Origin: Arabidopsis thaliana | Taxonomy: Eukaryota; Streptophyta; Magnoliopsida; Brassicales; Brassicaceae | Reading direction: 5' to 3' | NCBI RefSeq assembly: GCF_000001735.4 | Contig: NC_003076.8 | Location: forward strand, 3,224,001 to 3,288,000 | Length of the DNA: 64,000 nt | In this document: piece by piece, positions 1-14,171 of the stretch | Layout: each line of letters begins with the position of its first letter | Numbering within the stretch: position 1 is the stretch's first letter | Made by a program: the position numbers and the translations under genes | Notes under the pieces: model-generated | The model's input: the letters and a program-made list of their open reading frames with translations, nothing else | Database searches by the model: none | Told to the model about the DNA's origin: nothing

Positions 1-82
1 TTCAAAACACAAAATGTTTAGACCTCTTTATATAGAAATAGCTAACTTAATTCAGTGCAACATATGTGTTCCTTAAACAAAC

Positions 83-674
83 CTGGTGAAGTCACAATCT
101 CTTTCAGCTGAATGACATTTTCATGATGAAGCTTCTTCAGAATCTTTATCTCTCTAATAGCTGTTATAGGAAACTGCATCATACCAGTTGTAAACAATGG
201 GTTACAATTCCTATCGTAAACAAAAACTTGCATCTGTTCTAAACATAGTGAGCATCATAAAAAAAACGTATAGTCCATATAAAGTGAAGAATTCACATAC
301 CCCTTCTCTTTCATTGTCCATACGTATCTTTTTGAGAGCCACAATTTCACCAGTTTTGATTTCTTTAGCCATGTAAACTTGACTGCAACAGCAAAACAAC
401 AACAATCAAATCTCCTAAAAGCAACACAACATAGGCATTGTAAAAGCCTAATCATACAATCAAAAATCGCTTCAAAGGCCAATAATTTATCAATCCCAAG
501 TAAAAATTAAGCCTTTTGAATAACCAAAGAGTGAAATTGAATTAAAGAGAAAGTGAATAACCCGTAAGTGCCTTCACCAATTTGTTCGAGCTTCTCAAAG
601 CAATCAACGCTGCGAGATCCCCAGATTGGAGGAGGTTCCTCGAGATTTAGCTGCCCGAATGATGCCATCGCCAT
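83..674 (-). CDS. CDKC;1: Cyclin-dependent kinase C;1, 5' part (cut by window edge)
   Basis: N-terminal part of a CDK9-like kinase. The family partners with cyclin T and phosphorylates the RNA polymerase II C-terminal domain in the nucleus. Three coding exons are visible: 562-674, 301-382 and 83-173; the donor of the third is at 81-82 and the rest lies left of the window. The start at 674 is the ATG of MAMASFGQLN; a frame open upstream of it is ignored because the conserved protein begins here. Visible motifs are the glycine loop GEGTYG, the catalytic lysine in VALKKIR and the PITAIRE cyclin-binding helix. All splice sites are GT-AG and the reading frame is kept across both junctions. The activation loop and the C-terminal tail are not in the window, so kinase activity cannot be judged here. 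Confidence 0.93.
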
Positions 675-859
675 CTTCGTTCCCGGGAGTCCCACTGTCG
701 AACAATATCTTTTACTCCGATGATCAAATTACGTCTTTCTCGATCGCTTTCCTTTTCTCTCAGACAACTCTCTCTCCGTAGGTTTCCCAGCTTATTTATG
801 TAATTAGCGTTTCGGTTTAAATCTATGAATTGTCCGGTTTGAACCGGTCTAACCCTGAA

Positions 860-1400
860 CAAGCGGTTGGTGTAAATTAGCGATCATCCGTTAAATTTAA
901 ATAAAATAATGAAAGAAATATCAAATATCATTTTTATTGACCGGTTTTCAAAAATACCACAACAAAAATAATCTTTTCAAAAGTATTTATTAAAATACAA
1001 ACTCCATTTTTTAAAAATTGGAATTATGGGATTATGTTTCTTATGTATCTTTCTCATCATAAAAGACTTGACAACAAAATTGTTTAACATGCCAATGCCA
1101 AGCACACTCACAAGTCACAAAAAAAAAAAACAAATTGCAATTACAAAAATCATACATTAATTGTTCTATAAAGTAAACATTCATACATTTTGATTAATAT
1201 TTATTTTTCAAGCTTAGATATATTATAAAGAAAGAGAAAAACTAGTGGACACTCGAACGCCCTAGATTTACTGCTCGAGATAAAATTTGATTTTCGTAAA
1301 TAAAATTGGAGGCGAATTTGAGAAATCCCAAAAATAGCGGGAAAATTAAGAAAATCACTTAGGTTTTCCAGTGGGTTCACCGTCTGTGACAAGAGGTGCG
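860..1400. other. Intergenic, upstream of CDKC;1
   Basis: AT-rich spacer. I see no coding signal in it. The CDKC;1 promoter should lie in its left part. Confidence 0.6.
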
Positions 1401-4400
1401 ATAGGAACAGATTACTCCTGAAGTGTTAGCGTGCTTATCACGCCATTTAACCGTGTACACGACCATTCTGGTTCAAAGGAAGAACGAGAACATTCGAATC
1501 TCGACCAAACCCTAGATCTCGGTTTCTTTACCTACAGGAAGACACGATTCACTATCTCCCTACTCATTGTCAAACCCTAACATCGGCTATTGGTCCTAAC
1601 TCCTAACTCACCCGATTCAATTTAGGTTTCATGCTAACATCGGTGAAGGACGGTTATTTCGGAAGTTTGATTTTGGTGTGGGTAGGTCTAATTTTGGGTT
1701 TTGTGATTTCTAGGAAAATGTTTCTCTATGGTCATTCACTTGAATCAAACCCTATACATAAATCTTCCCTTCTTTTGTTTCGTATGGATGATATTTCTTT
1801 TATCTCTTATGAATCATGCTAGGTTTTTTTTCTTGTAACCGATATTAGAGTTCGACTTGGGCGATGGGAAAGATAGATAAGTATCTTAAGTATGTGCTAT
1901 ATATGTTTCTTGAACTTGATCCGTTGATGTTTTGGTTTTGTTTAAGTTTGTTGGTCCACAATGATATGAAAGATATATAGGCTTTTTCTTCTTAGTTTTA
2001 TGAACTTACTATATATATAGGGAATCTGACTGATGGAAGTTTCAAAATGAACTAATGATAAAATAATGTTAAGACTATATATAAACAATGTTCTCATCCA
2101 ATCCACTGTCTGTAGAAGAAATTGACTTGCATATTTGGTTCATATTCCACAATGGGGTTGAGATATGATCCTACTTACTGATTTTTCTGTCTGATGGTGT
2201 AGTTTTCAAGCTAACCAAAACATTCCTCTTCCAAGCTACTTTCTTCTGTGGGATGATGACTACGTAGTGGAGTTGTTCTACCATCTCCTACTATTCTGGT
2301 GATTTCAGTGATATTTTATTCTTGTGTTTCTTAATTCAAGGGAGTGGTCAGCCATTTGTGACTTCTATGTCCAACACGTATAACTATCCCACTTTCTGGT
2401 CCATAAATGATGCAAAGCAACACATATTTAAGTCTACATTGGCAATGAGAAGCCTCTGTTACCATGTTTCAGTTTCAAGCTGTAGGAGTTTGCTATCGAA
2501 GGTCAGCAACCAGAGTTCAATTCAGGTATCTCATCTCCTCTTGGGGTAGCTAGCAAAACTGCAGGATTCTAAGTTGTAATAATTCTGATGTCTTGTTGTT
2601 GTTGTTGTTGTTGAGTGCTGCTTGTTAATGTGTTGATTCACATGTTTGCTTCATGTACAAGAGAGTTTTCCAGATTTTTTATCATCCTAATTGTTAGAAA
2701 ACTAAACAGTTGAAATAGCAAATTAGCAATGATCTAGTCCATGAGAGGATTTACCTAATATAATCTATCTGAGGGTATAAGTCAAAGGTATTCTGAAAGA
2801 TCTATCTGCCCACAATATTATATTGTGGAAATCGTCAAATTTATAGACTTTTATGCAAAGTTTTATTGATTTTTTTTTTTGGTAAGAATTATCTTAAGTT
2901 GTGGTTGGCATCTGCAATCGTTGTGTTGTTCACATCCATCAGTCTACAGTTTACTAACAGATTCTAATCATGCATCTCAAACTGTATCATCATTTGTTTA
3001 GTGTTATTATTATTTTTGGATGAAATTCTTAATTTGTGTTTTTCCGTGTCTCTGAAAAAGATAGGGACAATTGTGAAGCTCAAAAGAATAGGTTAGTGTT
3101 TACTTAATGTTAAGTGCTACTAATCTAGAATAAATACAAAAGGTTTAGGACAAAGAGCAGATCTAAAGGTGACTTATAAGGTTTGCTCCTGGATAGCTTT
3201 ATTTTCTTTATTGGAACTCAATTTAAAGACCTGACTTAATTACCAACCCCAACCATGTGTTTTAGAGTTCGCACAGCTTTTTATGATGCTTTTGTCAAGA
3301 TTATTCTATTGTGTATCCTGTTCTTTACGTATATGTTCATGCAGAGATCTTCGTACTTTTTTGAGTCAGGCCATGTGGCTTACTTTTTCATGCAAAAAGC
3401 TTCCCCGGTTTTGTCTTTAAACTCTTACACTTTCGTGAAAAGATAATTCACTTTAGCCTGTTTGCTTTAGCTACTACCTTCTTAAAAGCAACAATGTTAT
3501 TTTTACAGGGTCTTTCAGATTTTCTCTTTGTCTTCTGCTTGATGCTTGCTGGTGAGTGAAACGATGAACTCAAAGAACATAAACGGCGAGTGGTGTGGCC
3601 ACCTCTCTTAGGTTCTGAGGTTTGTTGGTGCTTTTAGTTCCCATATCTTTGTCTAATCTTTAACTAGTTTTACTTCATTCTATACAATTTTTATTTAAGC
3701 AAATGTGGTTTCTCCATGCACATATAAACTTACAATGATAAGAGTATTTCAAAATTGTATGGTTTTATCACTGGTTTTGAGCTATATTGATTGGTGATGT
3801 TAAAGGGACTGTCTTGGGAATGTCATATTTTCAAGCACATAAATCATGAAAAAGTTGACAGAAATCTACCTTTCCACCTTTATCACATGACTGGTAAAAG
3901 TTAACAAACTTTATTCAGCTGTGCCTTTTTTGTCCCCCATTTGTCAAAGTGAAAGCTGGACTTTTTATACTTGTTTAAGATTTATTTACTGAAATAATCT
4001 CGTTTCTTTGGTTTATAGTAAACAATCTTGTTTGTTTGGTTTATACTTTGCACTAACTTCGTCTAGTTTTCCTCGTAAAACTCAAATTTCAAAAGGTAGT
4101 TTATATGTTCAAGAAGATATATGTTCAAGTTGTCTAGATGTTAGTGCAGATTTGTGAAACTAATAAAGATTTACATACATTATTTTCAACCATAATAATT
4201 GCCTATCTGTCTTAGTATGTACTGAAGGTGGACCTTTGATGAAAATCCCTATAAAAAGCTTTTAGTGAGAAGGCACCACTAACTTGGTGAACTCAATCAA
4301 AACCGACTTGATCATAAAGCCACTACTAATCCTTTTTTCAGTTCTAAACACTCTTTTTTTTCTGTACCACTTTGCAATAGATGCATGACAGATGATGCTT

Positions 4401-7320
4401 ATATACCATGATGAGGAGTGGTAGGTTTATTTCCCATATATATAATTTTCTTTCTTCTAATTTGATGATTAAGATATATGTTTATATAATATACCCAAAT
4501 AAACATAATCGCTGGCTTGTTCTATGATGCCTAGTTAACTTTTTTTTTAAACTACTTTCTTATTTGATGATAGCTACTAGTTCTTCCCCTCTGAGCTCAT
4601 GGGTTTTTCTGTATGATGATTTCAGTTTGGGCTTTTTTAGATTTGGTCTAACAAAATTTAGGTTAAACAATCCTAAATGTACAACATGCTATCCTATAGT
4701 AACCTTCTCTTCTAATACATGCAGTGGGCTCAAAATTAATTGTTTGAATCTATTTCTTGGCAGGAAGTATCATTCAAAAAAATATTATATGAATACCTTA
4801 AAAGGGTCTTGGAGATGCAAATTCTTGAACAAGAATAGAAAGAGATGTGATCCTATTGGCTTTCCTGGTAAAACAATCTTCTGAACTTCATAGTGTATCT
4901 TCTGAAGTGGTTCTATTCTTGAAAATTTAGAGAAATTTGTCAACAATGACATCGTGAAATCATAATTTCTTTCATTTCGTGATTTCGTCTATGTTCTGAA
5001 CTTGGTAGATACTTGTGATGGTTTAAATCCTGAATTATTGCTTCCTCTAGATTTAGTTGACACACTGGTTACATGCACGGATGCACCTAACTAAGTACGA
5101 GCTAGATTACCTCTTGTCATTGAGCAACTTTTTTTGTAGGAAAGACCCATTAGGTATAGGTACACATTCCTCTATAGTTTTCCTTCTTTTTGCATATAGT
5201 GAAACTTTATTCGTATTATAATTCCTCTTCATCTGTTTTTCCTTTTATATATGGATACATTTTACTTAATGATAGATACTATTAATGCATCCAATATGTG
5301 TAGAGCTCGTGGATGACATATATATTTTTCCGTTGTTAGCATCCATGTCTTTCACTGTCTTGAGCTGTAAAACGATGTCCACGACAAAAGAAGTTCAGCC
5401 ACCTAAAATGACATTTAGTGGTTGATTGTTAACAAAAATACCGCTTAAGACCACACAGTTTAGGGCATATAATATTTGACTGACTTTATATAAACTAATG
5501 GTAGACATTCTTGTTCTTTCTTTTTTTCTTATTTGTCATGTTCTCGAGGTTTCTTGTGACGATGCTTTTTTTCTAGCAGATGTTCCAGCAATGTTGGGCG
5601 TAACGGTTGAGAAAAGTATGTGCTAATTTACTATTCTAAATGAAGAGTAAGCAAGAAGATGTTGAACCGGTGATTTCTTGTTAATTTCTCTTTTCAGATT
5701 TGAATAATATACATGAGTTTCAAAAGATTAATGCCTTTTAGATCATTATCATATAAAACTAATCCTTGACTATGCGTAACCATCATTAATTTGATTACTA
5801 CAGATAAAATAGAAACCAATTTCTGTATTCCAATAAGATTGCTACCATATGAACAGTTGAAAAAGAGGATGGTCATGAAGATTATAGGTTTATATACGTG
5901 TGCATGCGTGTGTGATGTTACACGTGTGTCTCATATTTGTTCTTCTTGGTTTTACAGTCACCACTCTCGTCACTCATTGGAATTTCATTCAGGAACCTAA
6001 CCTATGCTGATGATATTCGAATCACGAGCATCTTGGTTAATTTCGTCTGACTTCTGTAAGTATCAAGAGTTTAATCATTACTGCAGATAAATCCTCATAC
6101 ACAAACTTATAATTTGTGTTTTATCGATTTTGTGGAACTTAAAAGTTGGTTGCAAAATGCTTGGTATCATAAATTGATTAAAGGTATATTTGCAGATGAT
6201 CTCGAGTTTTGCTTTTCACATTTACATTCAATATATAGGTATAATACAAGGGTTAAATATTTTCATTCGTTACATAGAAAGTCCGAGCTTTTAGACGCGT
6301 TGGTTTGAAACTTAGGAGAAGAAGCAATTCAGTTGTTTAGCTGACAATGAAAACCAAGTTGTTGTTGTTTTTTAATTAGAGGAAAAGAACGGTTTAAGTG
6401 ACATCACATATTTCATAATTAATACTTTTGTAAAAAACCTATAGTGCTTTCCTTAATTCTTTAATATTTTCTTCACCTGCTTCCTCCACTCTGAGAGGAA
6501 CCCTAATTCAACAAGCAATTATAATCTTTCTTTCCCTAATTTTAATTGAGTTTTTGTAAGAATTATTTCGTCTTTTTTTTTTTAATTTGTAGGCTTCTGT
6601 TACCTAGGTCTGATGATACTTCTAGAGTCGTAGGCTCAAATATGATGCAACGAAAACCATAGTGTACATCCAGATGCTACCATGGAGTTTCAATGTATAA
6701 TGAAATAAAATTAAGATAATGGCTTTTATTAATCCTCTTCTGATAGATGGCTTTATAATCTTCTATATATATAAGGAACGTTATAATTTTTGGGTTCTCT
6801 AGGCAATGTTAGTTTGTCAAGCTTCATGTATATCTGTATGTTTATATTTGCAGTGAAGGTAGAAAATGAGTTGAGTGAAAATATGTTAATGCAAATCCAT
6901 ACAAAACCTGCTCAGAGAGTCAGAGTATCACATTTCACTTTCACCTACAGGCTACAGTTACTGAATACACTAAAATATCTTCTAGAAACTGACAGATTTG
7001 ATGCCCTCATTTGGTAAAACATCTTCTTGTTTGATTTTTCTCTATTTCTTAATTAGATTTTGTTTCTTGATATTATGTCGTTCAGTTTGAATTTTGTGCA
7101 CGGAACCTGTGATCTTCATTATATAGAAGACACAGAAGAAAAAGACAAGAGCTCAAGATATGCCATTGGGTGCAATACTTAGGCTGAGGGAGAAAGTCTT
7201 ATAGGTTTTAAAGATGGTGGAGATTTAGATCATTTTCTGCACCCACCTCTCCCCTAACCAGCTCCTCCCTAGTGGTCAAAATCTGTCATATCAAGCCTGT
7301 CACCATCATCAATAGTAAGT
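1390..7320. other. Long gene-poor stretch, possible non-coding transcript
   Basis: About 6 kb without a convincing protein gene, unusually long for this gene density. The left end (1390-1630) is less AT-rich than the rest and contains AAACCCTAA at 1572-1580, the telo-box motif seen in many plant promoters and leaders. The remainder is T-rich on the plus strand with scattered intron-like TTTGCAG and GGTAAG sites. All open frames are short (106 codons at most) and none resembles a family I know. A spliced plus-strand non-coding RNA is possible, but this is inference. A TTG trinucleotide run lies near 2594-2613. Confidence 0.3.
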
Positions 7321-8775
7321 ACTTCTTCTGATTATACCCAAACTTGCCCCTGACTTACATTGACATTCTTTCTGATCTGTCCATTGCTATTGCTCGCTGA
7401 AATTTCATTGAATGCGCTTAGGAAATAATTAAGGATGATTTTAAACATAAGCTTACAAGTTTTCTTATGTATTGCCACAAAATGATACAAAACATAATCT
7501 TACAAGTTTTCTTCTAACGATATAGTGTATGCTTTTCCTGTCGGTTTCTTCATTTGGTATCTTTTCTTCCTAGAAAAATGCATTTTAGGGATTGGCAATC
7601 TCTGTAAGTAATACCTTAAAATTTGCTATATATGGACTTAATCATGATGTGTCAAACAAGAAATTTACACGGTCATAACAAACCCACTCTGCATCTTTTT
7701 CTTTTACACTATTGGACCACTTTACATCTTTTACTTGCTTTAATAATCTCTCAGGACTTTTTTGAAAGATTCTCATTTTCAGCGGCAAGCTCTTAGGGTT
7801 CATTGCCTTCCGTTTTGTTTAGTTGGTTGATCATAGCTTTAATCGGTATGTAGAAAAATACAATAAAAATATAGCTAATATGAAATATTAAATGCATAAA
7901 CTAATAGGCCATGGAAATGGATGATGCGAGGAAAACCTAATTTTGCGTGCCAGAGGAGATGTCTCTTCTTTGGCCACCCTCTTGTTGCCATGTGTTGTTG
8001 GCGCTGACTTCTATATTTCACAAATTCTTTCTCATTTTATTTGTCATTCCAATGATTAAAAAATACAACCTAAAAGTTTAGCCCTCCTGTCAAATATCCT
8101 TTATTGCCCTTCTCCTCCATCATCACCTACTCGGAGAAGATCTTTTATGGATTTCATAAGAAAGATGATCTAACCTTCTTGCTTTTAGTTGATCTGTGTT
8201 TTTTTATGAGCTGAACCATTCAATAACCTAGACTAGAGTTTTGGATTGTGAAGAGACCAAGCAATAACTATGTGTTGTTGTTATTCTTCTTGACAAATGC
8301 AGGGGTTTGGTACTAGGGCATAGTGATGGCAACTAATGAACTGCTTCCCAATTAAAGACAAAAAACAAATCGATTGTTATGTGTTTGTCCGTTGGAGACG
8401 GCTGTTCCCGAGATGATACTGATGTTGCTTTAAGACAAGAGGAAGAATTTACATTGAATGATTTTTATCACACTGGTAAAGGAATGCGTATGTGAGAGTA
8501 TAAAAGAAAATGATTAGAAAAATGGAATTGAAAGGTGAAAGTGACATGGTTGTTTTGGTAGGCGAATAGGAAAGAAGCACGTGGTGAATGGACATGAAGA
8601 GAAAAGGATGCTAGGTTTAATATAAATTGGAATAAGAAGCAGTTAGTGGTTGTGAAGGAAGGAAGGAGGCAAGCAACCAAATCTCAGAGACAATTATAAC
8701 AGTATAGAGAAGGAAGAAAGAAAAGAAAAAGAAACCGTTGTTGATTTAGATACAGAGAAGAGAAGATCATCTAAC
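7321..8775. other. Intergenic, MYB92 upstream region
   Basis: AT-rich sequence that should include the MYB92 promoter. The purine-rich 8680-8775 just before the ATG looks like 5' untranslated leader. No other gene seen. Confidence 0.5.
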
Positions 8776-9956
8776 ATGGGAAGATCTCCTATCTCTGATG
8801 ACTCTGGTCTCAAGAAAGGTCCTTGGACTCCTGATGAAGATGAGAAACTTGTCAACTATGTTCAAAAACATGGTCATAGTAGCTGGAGAGCCCTTCCCAA
8901 ACTCGCTGGTAATGCTTTTGTGTTCTTTCTTTCTTGAAAGCTTGTCTTAAGTCTAAGCTTCTCATGTGATTCTCTCTGTGCAGGTCTTAACAGGTGTGGG
9001 AAGAGTTGCAGGCTAAGATGGACGAACTACTTGAGACCAGACATCAAGAGAGGGAGATTCTCTCCGGACGAGGAACAGACTATCTTGAATCTTCATTCAG
9101 TTCTTGGAAACAAGTAATTAATCTTGTGATGATTGTTTTGATGTTTTAGTCAACGGTTTTGTTTGTGTACCAGATTATCTTATACTGATTGCTTATGAAT
9201 GATGATGTTATAAGGTGGTCAACGATTGCGAATCAGTTACCAGGGAGAACAGATAACGAGATCAAGAATTTCTGGAACACTCATTTGAAGAAGAAGCTGA
9301 TTCAGATGGGTTTTGATCCAATGACTCACCGTCCAAGAACCGATATCTTCTCCGGCTTATCTCAGCTCATGTCTTTGTCTTCTAACCTGAGAGGCTTTGT
9401 TGATCTGCAACAACAGTTTCCTATTGATCAAGAACACACTATACTCAAACTCCAAACCGAGATGGCCAAACTCCAATTGTTCCAATACCTTCTTCAACCG
9501 TCTTCCATGAGTAACAATGTTAACCCTAATGACTTTGACACTCTCAGTCTCCTTAACTCTATTGCCTCTTTCAAAGAGACCAGTAATAATACCACCAGCA
9601 ACAATCTCGACCTCGGTTTCCTCGGCTCTTATCTTCAGGACTTCCACAGCTTACCTTCCCTGAAAACCCTAAATTCCAACATGGAACCATCATCTGTTTT
9701 CCCCCAGAATCTTGATGACAATCACTTCAAATTCTCCACTCAAAGAGAAAACCTACCCGTGTCTCCAATCTGGCTCTCGGATCCATCCAGCACAACTCCT
9801 GCTCATGTGAATGATGATCTGATTTTTAACCAATACGGTATTGAAGATGTCAATAGCAATATCACATCTTCAAGCGGTCAAGAATCAGGAGCTTCAGCTT
9901 CAGCTGCATGGCCTGATCATCTATTGGATGATTCTATATTTTCCGACATTCCTTAG
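8776..9956 (+). CDS. MYB92: R2R3-MYB transcription factor MYB92
   Basis: DNA-binding transcription factor of R2R3-MYB subgroup 10. Relatives (MYB9, MYB107, MYB39) promote suberin and other lipid-polymer genes in root and seed coat. Three exons: 8776-8908, 8984-9113 and 9215-9956. The first two have the 133- and 130-bp sizes standard for this family. The product is 334 residues. R2 (about 14-61) begins [13 protein letters not shown] and R3 (about 67-112) begins [13 protein letters not shown], with the usual Phe in place of the first R3 tryptophan, and ends in the [15 protein letters not shown] recognition-helix segment. The long C-terminal part is Ser/Asn-rich and ends in an acidic stretch ([15 protein letters not shown]), a plausible activation region. 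Assignment to MYB92 rather than a close paralogue is from memory of the sequence and the neighbours. Confidence 0.93.
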
Positions 9957-11461
9957 CCTTCTTTTGTCTTTACTTTCAGGTATGTACTTTGGAGGAACTC
10001 AAATCAAATTTACTCTTGGAATTGTGCTTGTTGGAGATTTTTATTTGCCTATCTATATATATATAAATACTGTAGAGACATCATATATTTGTAACTCATG
10101 TTGTAGAATGTACAGTACAGAGATTTCATACTCATATGCATATGTTGTTGTCAATGTTCTTTAGCATATGTCTCTGTGCACAGAGTTTATATATATATAA
10201 GATTTTTGTGAAATGGATATCATTTGTAGTTGTAGTTGTAGTTGTATGGTATTTAATAATTAGGGTTTTTGCTGATTATTTGAATCTTTTGTTTTACACT
10301 TCCTTCCATGGTGATAAGTGATAACATTCGGATCATGTATGAATATAGATGTCATAACAAATAATAGACAAACTGTTATTATGTGAATGAAAACACACAA
10401 AAAAAATCAAAGAGCAGTTTGTGTATCTTTAAGCAGAAAATCAAACAAATTAAAGCTAGAGACTAGAGTTTAAATATGTTAACATATGAAAGACCACGTA
10501 TTTTGCTCTAAAACAACACATATTAGAGCTTGAATGTTGAGTTGTTTCATTATATCATTGGTTAAGTCTAAATGTTGATTTGATTGCCAAGAAGATCGAT
10601 CAAATAATGGAAGAAGTGAAGAAGCATGTGATCGGCTGGCTAACGATAATATAAAAAGGCCAAGTAGAGATTTAATAATAATTAAAAGACAAGGCCCTTT
10701 AAGTATGTGATGTCAGATAAAGTGATCTCTCATTAGGTTTTATAGAAAAATCACTCATTGAATCTATTTTATTATTATTAATTTTGTTATAATGTTGAAT
10801 TGACACATAATCGAGGCTTGTAAAGATCTTGTGCAATTAGGGAATTTACTTCATCCGTATCCAAATGATAATGATGTATAGATTTTTTTTGTCAATGGAT
10901 AATGTATATTATTATCCATTCTTCAATCTTAAATATTTTTGGATATTTTCGATCATGAACATAAAAATCTTTAAAATACATTGCTATTGTATCTAACACA
11001 ATTTAGAGATGATTAAAAATATGTTAATTTTTTGTTCTTCTTGTTTTCTATTCAAATATGAAAACAACGATTTTTCAATAATAAATATTAATTTTCATGT
11101 CAGAGAATACAGAAATCTTTATTTTGTGATATAATTAAAAAAAAAAATCATAAATTGAGTTGGCAAAACTAGGACAACTTGGGACAGAAAACATGTATTT
11201 AAAAGCCCATATTAGGCCCATATAAACGACAACTTTGTAATAGGCCTGACAGTATAAGACGACAAAAAGGTTTCTTGCGGTCAACGAAAAAAGTCAACAA
11301 AACATCATAGTTCTTTTCATTCACAGAATTTATTAAAGTCAAAAGATACATCATGAAACAAAAACAAGATTTATACAACTGATTTTACTTCTTCACCGAA
11401 GAACAAAACAAAAAAGTGAAGTTGGCAACTTTACAGTAAACTCAAGGTTTGATGTTTTTGG
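9957..11461. other. Intergenic between convergent MYB92 and receptor-kinase genes
   Basis: AT-rich 1.5 kb between two converging 3' ends. It holds the untranslated tails of both genes; no further gene, RNA or repeat family is recognisable. Confidence 0.6.
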
Positions 11462-14171
11462 TCATCTTCCACCAGATAATTCAATGGCATCTTGGTTATG
11501 CATAGAATCTTCACCCCAATCAAATCTCCTCTGCAACCGTTCAAACTCATGACGTCTCGTGACTTCCACGTTTTGCCACTCTTCCCATCTCTCCGCAAGC
11601 CCTTCTCCTTCTAACATCCTCACAACTTCAGACATCACTGGTCGGTCTTCTGGTGAACCTTGTGTACAAAGCAAAGCCACTTGTATCATCATCTCTACTT
11701 CTTCTTTTATATACTCTCCATCCAAATTCTTATCTACGATTGCTCCTAATCTCTTCTCTCTTTCCAGTTTCTTCACCTGTCCAAAACAAAAAAAAGATCC
11801 AAAAGATTACGGTCAATAAAGCTTGAGAGAAGCTACTTCGAGGTAGGATTATTTGATTATACATACGTGGTCAAGTAACAAGACATCATCTTCTTCCTCC
11901 AAACGTGAAAAGTCTATTGCGCGTTGTCCTGTAACAAGCTCAAGAAGCATAATTCCATACCCGAAAACATCGGTTCTCTCTGATGATTTCCCTGTTGATA
12001 AATATTCTGGTGCAATGTGACCCATTGTTCCTCGAACTTGAGTAGTCACATTAGTCCTTCTAACATCTACTAGCTTGGCTAAACCAAAATCACCAACCAC
12101 TGCTTCAAAATCTTCATCTAGTAACACATTAGCTGCTTTCACATCACGATGTATGATCTTCGGATTGCAATGTTCATGAAGATACTCAAAACCACGCGCT
12201 GCTCCTAAGGCAATCCGTTTCCTCGTCTCCCAATCTAGAACCGGGTCGCCTGCTTTGATCTCTCTCAGACGATGTGCAAGACTTAGATTCTGCATGAAGG
12301 GATAAACCAAAAGGCGTTCTGTTTGTGTGGTGCAGAACCCGATAAGACGGAGTAGATTCCTATGAACAGCTACACTTATCATCTCTACTTCCCTTTGGAA
12401 AGCAGCATCTCCACCAGGACTTTCGAAATCCGTCAATCTCTTCACAGCAACTTTGGTGTTATCCGGAAGCACTCCTTTGTAAACTTTCCCAAAGCCTCCT
12501 TGACCAAGTACATTCTTTTCGCTGAAGTTATCTGTCGCTAACTGGAGCTCTCTCCATGCAAACCTTTTCAACTGTCCAAATGCAATTCTCCTGTCCACTT
12601 CACCTGAAAAATAGTAAAGTTCCACAAATCTGCATATCAATACATCATAACATACCGAAATACGAAATACGAAAGAAAGGTTTCCCTGTAGGGTATATTA
12701 CAGACCTGCAACATCCACAAACACATCACGTCTATATCCTTTATGCCTATCCTTGCAGAACAGAAACAACAAGATTCCAAAGAGAACAACTGTAACTCCA
12801 GCAACAACTCCAGCAATAATGCCAGTTTTAGGCTTGCTTGAATCACCTATCACCGCAGATTAGATGTTTTCAGTCTTTCATACTTTTGAAATGGTTGAAA
12901 ATAAAGAAAATGCGGTCAGAGCAATCGCAAAGTGAAGTAGTTTACCTGAATGGGCAACCGCGGATACACAAGGGTGAGGTTGACGACCGCCACAATTCAA
13001 GTTGTTTGACGTGAAACTATAGTCGATTAGAAACAGATCAAATTACTGCTAAAGAAATGAGCATGCTAGATTAAACTTGAAGTAGTCAAACATACTTATA
13101 TTTTGGGATCTCAAACAGACTTTGAGGAATCTGACCACTGAGACTATTGGAATCAAGCAGCCTGTAAACATAGTTTCAAACAATGGAATTAAGACAAGGA
13201 TGCTTCCAGAAAGATGGTAAGCATAAACACAAAGAACAGTAACTCACAGGTTTAACAGGTTTGGAAGACCAGTGAGTGACTCCGGAATAGTCCCATTAAG
13301 TTTGTTCCTACTCAAGGTCCTGTTTAGCCAACACACAAGTGAATAAAGACATGAGTAATCCTTTTCTACGTCTTAAAAATGTTTTAAAACATGTGCAAGA
13401 TTTAACAGCATTGTGAGGCGGAACTACTTACAAGAACTGAAGTTTCTTGAGATTACCGATAGTGGATGGTATACGACCAGTTAGCTGATTGTCCTCCAAA
13501 TCCAAACTAGTCAAGCTAGTCAGATTTCCAAAGTCTTCTGGTATTTCACCCGTAATTCCATTTCCCTTTAAAGTACTATATATAAAAAGAAGGTAGCGAA
13601 ATGCTCACAACCTAATATCTATGTTCTAGGATTTCAGACAAAAAGAGAGACTCAATCTAAAGCACTTACAGAGTCTTGAGATTTTCTAGGATTCCTACTC
13701 TTGAAGACAAGGTTCCCGAGAAGTTCATATCTGACAATGTACTGCAATCACAAATGACATGAATATAAATCTTCTCACATGGAAACAACATTGACTAATT
13801 CAGAGTTGTCATTAAACTTACAGAGAAGTGACAAAGTTTTTGTCATCACAAATAACTTGGGACCAAGTGCAAGGATTAACTTGGTTCTGATTCCAGTCAC
13901 TTAGCTGATTCGGTAATGCACGTAAGGAGATCCTCAACGCAAACAGTGCATCCCCTGAAAATGGAAAAGCAAAGAATCATAGAGTTAAATCTTCAACCTG
14001 AACAAGCTCAGAAATTACCAGAAACGAAACAAGAAATGAGAGCAACAAAATAGCAGTTGAAAAGTAAGAAAAGGCATCACCTTGAGCATCTGGAGACACA
14101 AATGAGCATAAACAGGCAAAAAACAAGAGAGTAAAAGCCATAGCCATCTTCTGCAAGCTGAACATTCTCAT
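11462..14171 (-). CDS. LRR-II (SERK-like) receptor kinase
   Basis: Plasma-membrane receptor-like kinase of the LRR-II subfamily (relatives of SERK, NIK and SARK kinases), thought to be AT5G10290. Ten exons: 14081-14171, 13822-13954, 13670-13741, 13432-13575, 13248-13319, 13096-13161, 12946-13016, 12706-12846, 11867-12603 and 11462-11776. They give 613 residues. The 133-bp second exon and the 72/144/72-bp LRR exons are typical of this subfamily. Order: signal peptide (1-30), LRR N-cap with [10 protein letters not shown], five leucine-rich repeats, a short extracellular linker, a membrane segment ([20 protein letters not shown]), then a kinase domain with [35 protein letters not shown] and [11 protein letters not shown]. 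It is an RD kinase with all catalytic residues in place. The start has two nearby in-frame ATGs; the first is used. The ligand is unknown. Confidence 0.95.

Noticed and set aside
4564-4884. 106-codon frame in the long gene-poor region
   Set aside because: No family resemblance, AT-driven composition and no supporting splice or promoter context.
7130-7310. Possible microRNA precursor in a stretch with matching G- and C-rich words
   Set aside because: The arms pair only in short patches by eye; no continuous stem of MIRNA quality.
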